Below, piece after piece: positions 61,513 through 64,000 of a stretch of 64,000 nucleotides of DNA. Position numbers and translations under genes: made by a program. Numbering within the stretch: the stretch's first letter is position 1; each line of letters opens with the position of its first letter. The stretch lies in the NCBI RefSeq assembly GCF_900115565.1, contig NZ_FOWW01000005.1, positions 186,001 to 250,000 on the forward strand, given 5' to 3'. Source of the stretch: Amycolatopsis arida (GTDB lineage Bacteria; Actinomycetota; Actinomycetes; Mycobacteriales; Pseudonocardiaceae). Below the pieces are notes generated by a model. The model worked only from the letters and a program-made list of their open reading frames with translations, did not search any database and had not been told where the DNA came from.

Positions 61513-62784
61513 ATGGCACAGGACATCATCCCGATCGAACTCGGGCTGCCGCAGGGTGACCTGGTGACCCTGTGGGCCCCGCGGTGGCGGGAGGACGGCG
61601 AGGAGTGGGAGGCCTTCCTCGGCGACGACGAGGACCTGTACGCCTTCCCCGACGCCGCGCACCTCGCCGCGTTCGTGCGCACCGCCGAGCAGCACGACCT
61701 GATCGACCATCCGGCGTGGCAGGTGGTTCCGGCGCTGAACGTGCCAGAGCTGATTCCGGACGACGACCACTCCTACGACCTCGTCGGGGTGCCCGAGCTG
61801 GTCGCCGAGGAGCCCGACTCGTGGACCATCGGCGAGCTCGCCGAGATCGTCGCCATCGTGCGCTCGCTCGCCGACGTGTGCGAGCTCGACGAGGTGCACG
61901 AGGTGCTCGACGGCTGCGAGGGCTTCTCCCTGCTGGAGCAGGGCAGGCTGCCGTTCACCGGCCGCGAGGGCGAGCGGCTGTGGACCGACCTGTCCCGGGT
62001 GGTGTCGGAGAAGTGGGACACCGTCCTCGACGCCATCGACTCGCTGGTGACCGTGCCCGAGGTGGACGCCGCCATCCTGGAGCAGACCGCCGAGGAGCTC
62101 GCCGCCTTCCACGAGGAGTCGGCCGAGGCCGAGGCCGGCGTCGACACCGAGGGCGAGGACGACCTCGACACCGACCTGGACACCGACACCGACTCCGATG
62201 CCGACGAGGACGAGGACGACGAGCCGGTGGGCTTCTGGGGCGAGGTGGGCATCGACCCCATCAAGATCGTCACGACCGGCGCGGAGTACTACACGCTGCG
62301 CTGCTACCTCGACGACGAGCCGATCTTCCTCGGCTCGGACGGCCGGATCGACGTGTTCACCTCTCCCAAGGCGCTGGCCCGCCGGCTGGCCGACGGCAGG
62401 GACCTCGCCGACACCGACCTGGCCGAGGTGACGACCTGGGACGAGGTGTTGGCCAGGGCGACCGCCGGCGAGCTGGAGGTCGAGGTCGACCAGGAGAACA
62501 CCTACGTGCTGGCCGGGCTCGACGAGGACATCGCCGAGGGCGTGAACGCCATCGACCCCACGCAGCTGGAGCTCGCCGTCGAGCTGCTCACCGACGCCGC
62601 TGACTGGGCCGACGACGACTCGGTCGCCAACGCGCTGTCGACGTCGGAGAGCCTCGGCTGGCTGGTGTCGTTCGTGCTGCGGCCCGACCCGAACCGGCTC
62701 GCGCCCAGCCCACCGTTCGACGCCGAGCAGAGCGCCTGGCGCAAGCTCGTCGAGCAGTTCGAGGACCGCCTCCGCACCCACTGA
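61513..62784 (+). CDS. Acidic actinobacterial protein of unknown function
   Basis: The 423-aa soluble protein is strongly acidic, with an Asp/Glu run near residues 200-240 (DLDTDLDTDTDSDADEDEDD). It has conserved aromatic segments (VTLWAPRWREDGEEWEAFLG, HPAWQVVPALNVPEL, YDLVGVPEL). Homologues in actinomycetes are often annotated as primosomal protein without evidence. I do not recognise a domain. GGAGGG precedes ATG 61513. Confidence 0.8.
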   Translation: MAQDIIPIELGLPQGDLVTLWAPRWREDGEEWEAFLGDDEDLYAFPDAAHLAAFVRTAEQHDLIDHPAWQVVPALNVPELIPDDDHSYDLVGVPELVAEEPDSWTIGELAEIVAIVRSLADVCELDEVHEVLDGCEGFSLLEQGRLPFTGREGERLWTDLSRVVSEKWDTVLDAIDSLVTVPEVDAAILEQTAEELAAFHEESAEAEAGVDTEGEDDLDTDLDTDTDSDADEDEDDEPVGFWGEVGIDPIKIVTTGAEYYTLRCYLDDEPIFLGSDGRIDVFTSPKALARRLADGRDLADTDLAEVTTWDEVLARATAGELEVEVDQENTYVLAGLDEDIAEGVNAIDPTQLELAVELLTDAADWADDDSVANALSTSESLGWLVSFVLRPDPNRLAPSPPFDAEQSAWRKLVEQFEDRLRTH

Positions 62785-62788
62785 GGTC

Positions 62789-62807
62789 TCTGGGGGCGAC
62801 CCCCAGA
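62789..62807 (+). terminator. Hairpin terminator after the acidic protein gene
   Basis: TCTGGGGG (62789-62796) pairs with CCCCCAGA (62800-62807) across a CGA loop, 4 nt after the stop. Confidence 0.8.
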
Positions 62808-62904
62808 CCCCACGTTGCCAGGTTCCCACCCTGGCGGGCGCTGGTGGCGTCCTGGTTGAACCAACATCGGGCCGTGCGGGTCTGGGTGCGGGCTCGCTCG
62901 TGCG

Positions 62905-64000
62905 TCAGGTGTCGGCAAGGCGCTCGGCGTGGACCGGCACCATGCGGATCGCCAGTAGCGGGAACACCGCGGCGACGGCGAACGCCAGCGCGTAGCGGGT
63001 GTCGCCGATCAGCAAACCGAGCAGCGGCGGGGTCAGTGACGCGGCGATGTTCTGCGCGGTGTTCTGCGCACCCAGTGCCCGGCCGGCCCAGGCACGGCCG
63101 GCGAGCTCGGCGGACGCGGTGAAGCCGAGTCCGTTGTCGCTCACCGTGATCACCGCGGCGAGCACCAGCGCGACGACCACCCACACCGTCCCGCTGACGT
63201 CGCCCCACGCGACCAGGACCATCACCACCGCGCTGGCCACCGCCAGCAGCCGCATCGGGCGCAGCCGGCTGCGCACCCGGTCCGACCAGTACCCGGCGCC
63301 GAGCCGGCCGAGTGCGCCGAGGCCCTGCACGGCGGCGAGGAACCAGCCGGCGGCCACCGGGGTCCACCCGTGGGCGGTGACGAGGTACACCGGTGCGAAC
63401 GCCGCGACGGCGAACTGCGGCACCACGAGCAGCGCGCTCGCACCGTGCACCCGCCACAGTGCCGGGCTCCGGTACGGCGAGACCGGCCGCGCCGCGCCGG
63501 GAGCCGGAGCCGGCGGCCGGGGTGGGTCGGTGACCAGCCACGCCACCAGCACCGCGGCCACCACCGCCAGGCCCGCCGGGAACAGCAGCGCCGCGCCGAC
63601 GCCGGCGTGCTGGGCCAGCGGGGGCAGTGCCAGCGCCGCGATCCCCACGCCGAGGGGTTGCGCGGTCTGCCGGATCCCCATGGCGAGGCCCCGCTCGGCC
63701 GCGCCGAACCAGCCCAGCACCACGCGCCCGCTCGCGGCGTTCACCGCGGCGGTCGCCGCGCCGGCGAGCAGCAGCAGGGGCACCAGCCGGCCGGGCGAGT
63801 GCCCGCCGAACCCGGCGACGACCAGTGGCACCGCGGACGCGCCCAGGCCCAGCGCCATCACCAGCCGCTCGCCATAGCGGTCGGCGACGGCACCCCAGGC
63901 GATCAGGGTGAGCAGCAGCCCGACGCTCGGCGCGGCGACCACGGCGCCCGCCTGCGCCAGCGACAGGCCCTCGGTGGCCAGCAGGGCCGGCACGAGGAAC
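62905..64000 (-). CDS. Major facilitator superfamily transporter (5' end beyond the window)
   Basis: The visible 365 codons encode ten or so membrane helices with the inter-helix GAVADRYGERLVMALG-type loop of MFS transporters (motif A). The reading frame stays open at the right edge, so the N-terminus lies outside the window. Substrate unknown. The 3' region is followed by a terminator of the opposite gene. Confidence 0.9.
   Translation of the reverse strand, partial: FLVPALLATEGLSLAQAGAVVAAPSVGLLLTLIAWGAVADRYGERLVMALGLGASAVPLVVAGFGGHSPGRLVPLLLLAGAATAAVNAASGRVVLGWFGAAERGLAMGIRQTAQPLGVGIAALALPPLAQHAGVGAALLFPAGLAVVAAVLVAWLVTDPPRPPAPAPGAARPVSPYRSPALWRVHGASALLVVPQFAVAAFAPVYLVTAHGWTPVAAGWFLAAVQGLGALGRLGAGYWSDRVRSRLRPMRLLAVASAVVMVLVAWGDVSGTVWVVVALVLAAVITVSDNGLGFTASAELAGRAWAGRALGAQNTAQNIAASLTPPLLGLLIGDTRYALAFAVAAVFPLLAIRMVPVHAERLADT

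Overview
The window is chromosomal DNA of a very GC-rich actinomycete, most likely a member of the Pseudonocardiaceae close to Amycolatopsis. The case rests on base composition, frequent GTG starts, three type VII (ESX) substrate cassettes, the actinobacterial acyl-CoA carboxylase (biotin carboxylase/BCCP fusion plus small epsilon subunit), DUF1707 proteins, and a backbone order (PH-domain protein, birA, accD, accE, maf ... accA; glpD, lpdA, amidohydrolase, purine nucleoside phosphorylase, pmmB, upp) that, from memory, parallels M. tuberculosis Rv3278c-Rv3309c. Placement below family level is inference. I saw no rRNA, tRNA, CRISPR array, transposase or integrase.

Layout. 1-2.1 kb: two-component system divergent from a hisN-type phosphatase; these genes carry rare TTA codons. 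2.1-2.8 kb: leaderless Phd/PIN toxin-antitoxin module fused by overlap to hisN. 2.8-6.3 kb: type VII cassette (YbaB-like protein, WXG-like protein, 818-aa TNT-type NADase toxin, 90-aa putative immunity protein). 6.4-11.7 kb: HMG-CoA lyase, PH protein, biotin ligase divergent from carboxylase beta and epsilon subunits, Maf. 11.9-17.2 kb: dicarboxylate symporter, a second type VII cassette ending in a glycine-zipper WXG protein and a four-helix membrane protein, a secreted protein and a lone SAV_915-like gene. 17.3-21.8 kb: carboxylase alpha chain, DUF1707 protein, acetyltransferase, acyl-CoA ligase. 21.9-27.6 kb: glycerol genes glpD/glpFK and lpdA. 27.7-38.2 kb: cyclotransferase-like protein, frameshifted DUF559 gene, M20 amidohydrolase, mutAB-meaB, Ser/Thr kinase. 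38.4-45.8 kb: MerR regulator with two membrane proteins, PNP, PucR regulator, phosphomannomutase, flavodoxin. 45.9-51.2 kb: secreted peptidase, MerR/aldo-keto reductase/TetR locus, third type VII operon and a regulator remnant. 51.2-58.8 kb: upp, DUF1707 protein, deoC with two aldehyde dehydrogenases, gluconate locus. 58.9-64 kb: DUF3516 helicase, acidic protein, truncated MFS transporter.

How the genes work together. BirA biotinylates the AccA carrier domain, which with AccD and AccE makes (methyl)malonyl-CoA; MutAB with its G-protein chaperone MeaB interconverts methylmalonyl- and succinyl-CoA. PNP, Upp, DeoC and a phosphohexomutase form a dispersed nucleoside-salvage set. GlpF/K/D take up and oxidise glycerol. 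GntP/K with a GntR regulator import and phosphorylate gluconate.

Two non-coding patterns cut across the window. First, at least 18 genes have a TAnnnT-type -10 hexamer ending 6-8 nt before the start codon, which implies leaderless mRNA. Second, four intergenic arrays share GTGTCCGC cores spaced exactly 21 bp at gene 3' ends; three of them have mirrored halves around a conserved centre. Together with the two type VII toxin/immunity cassettes these are the parts most worth follow-up.
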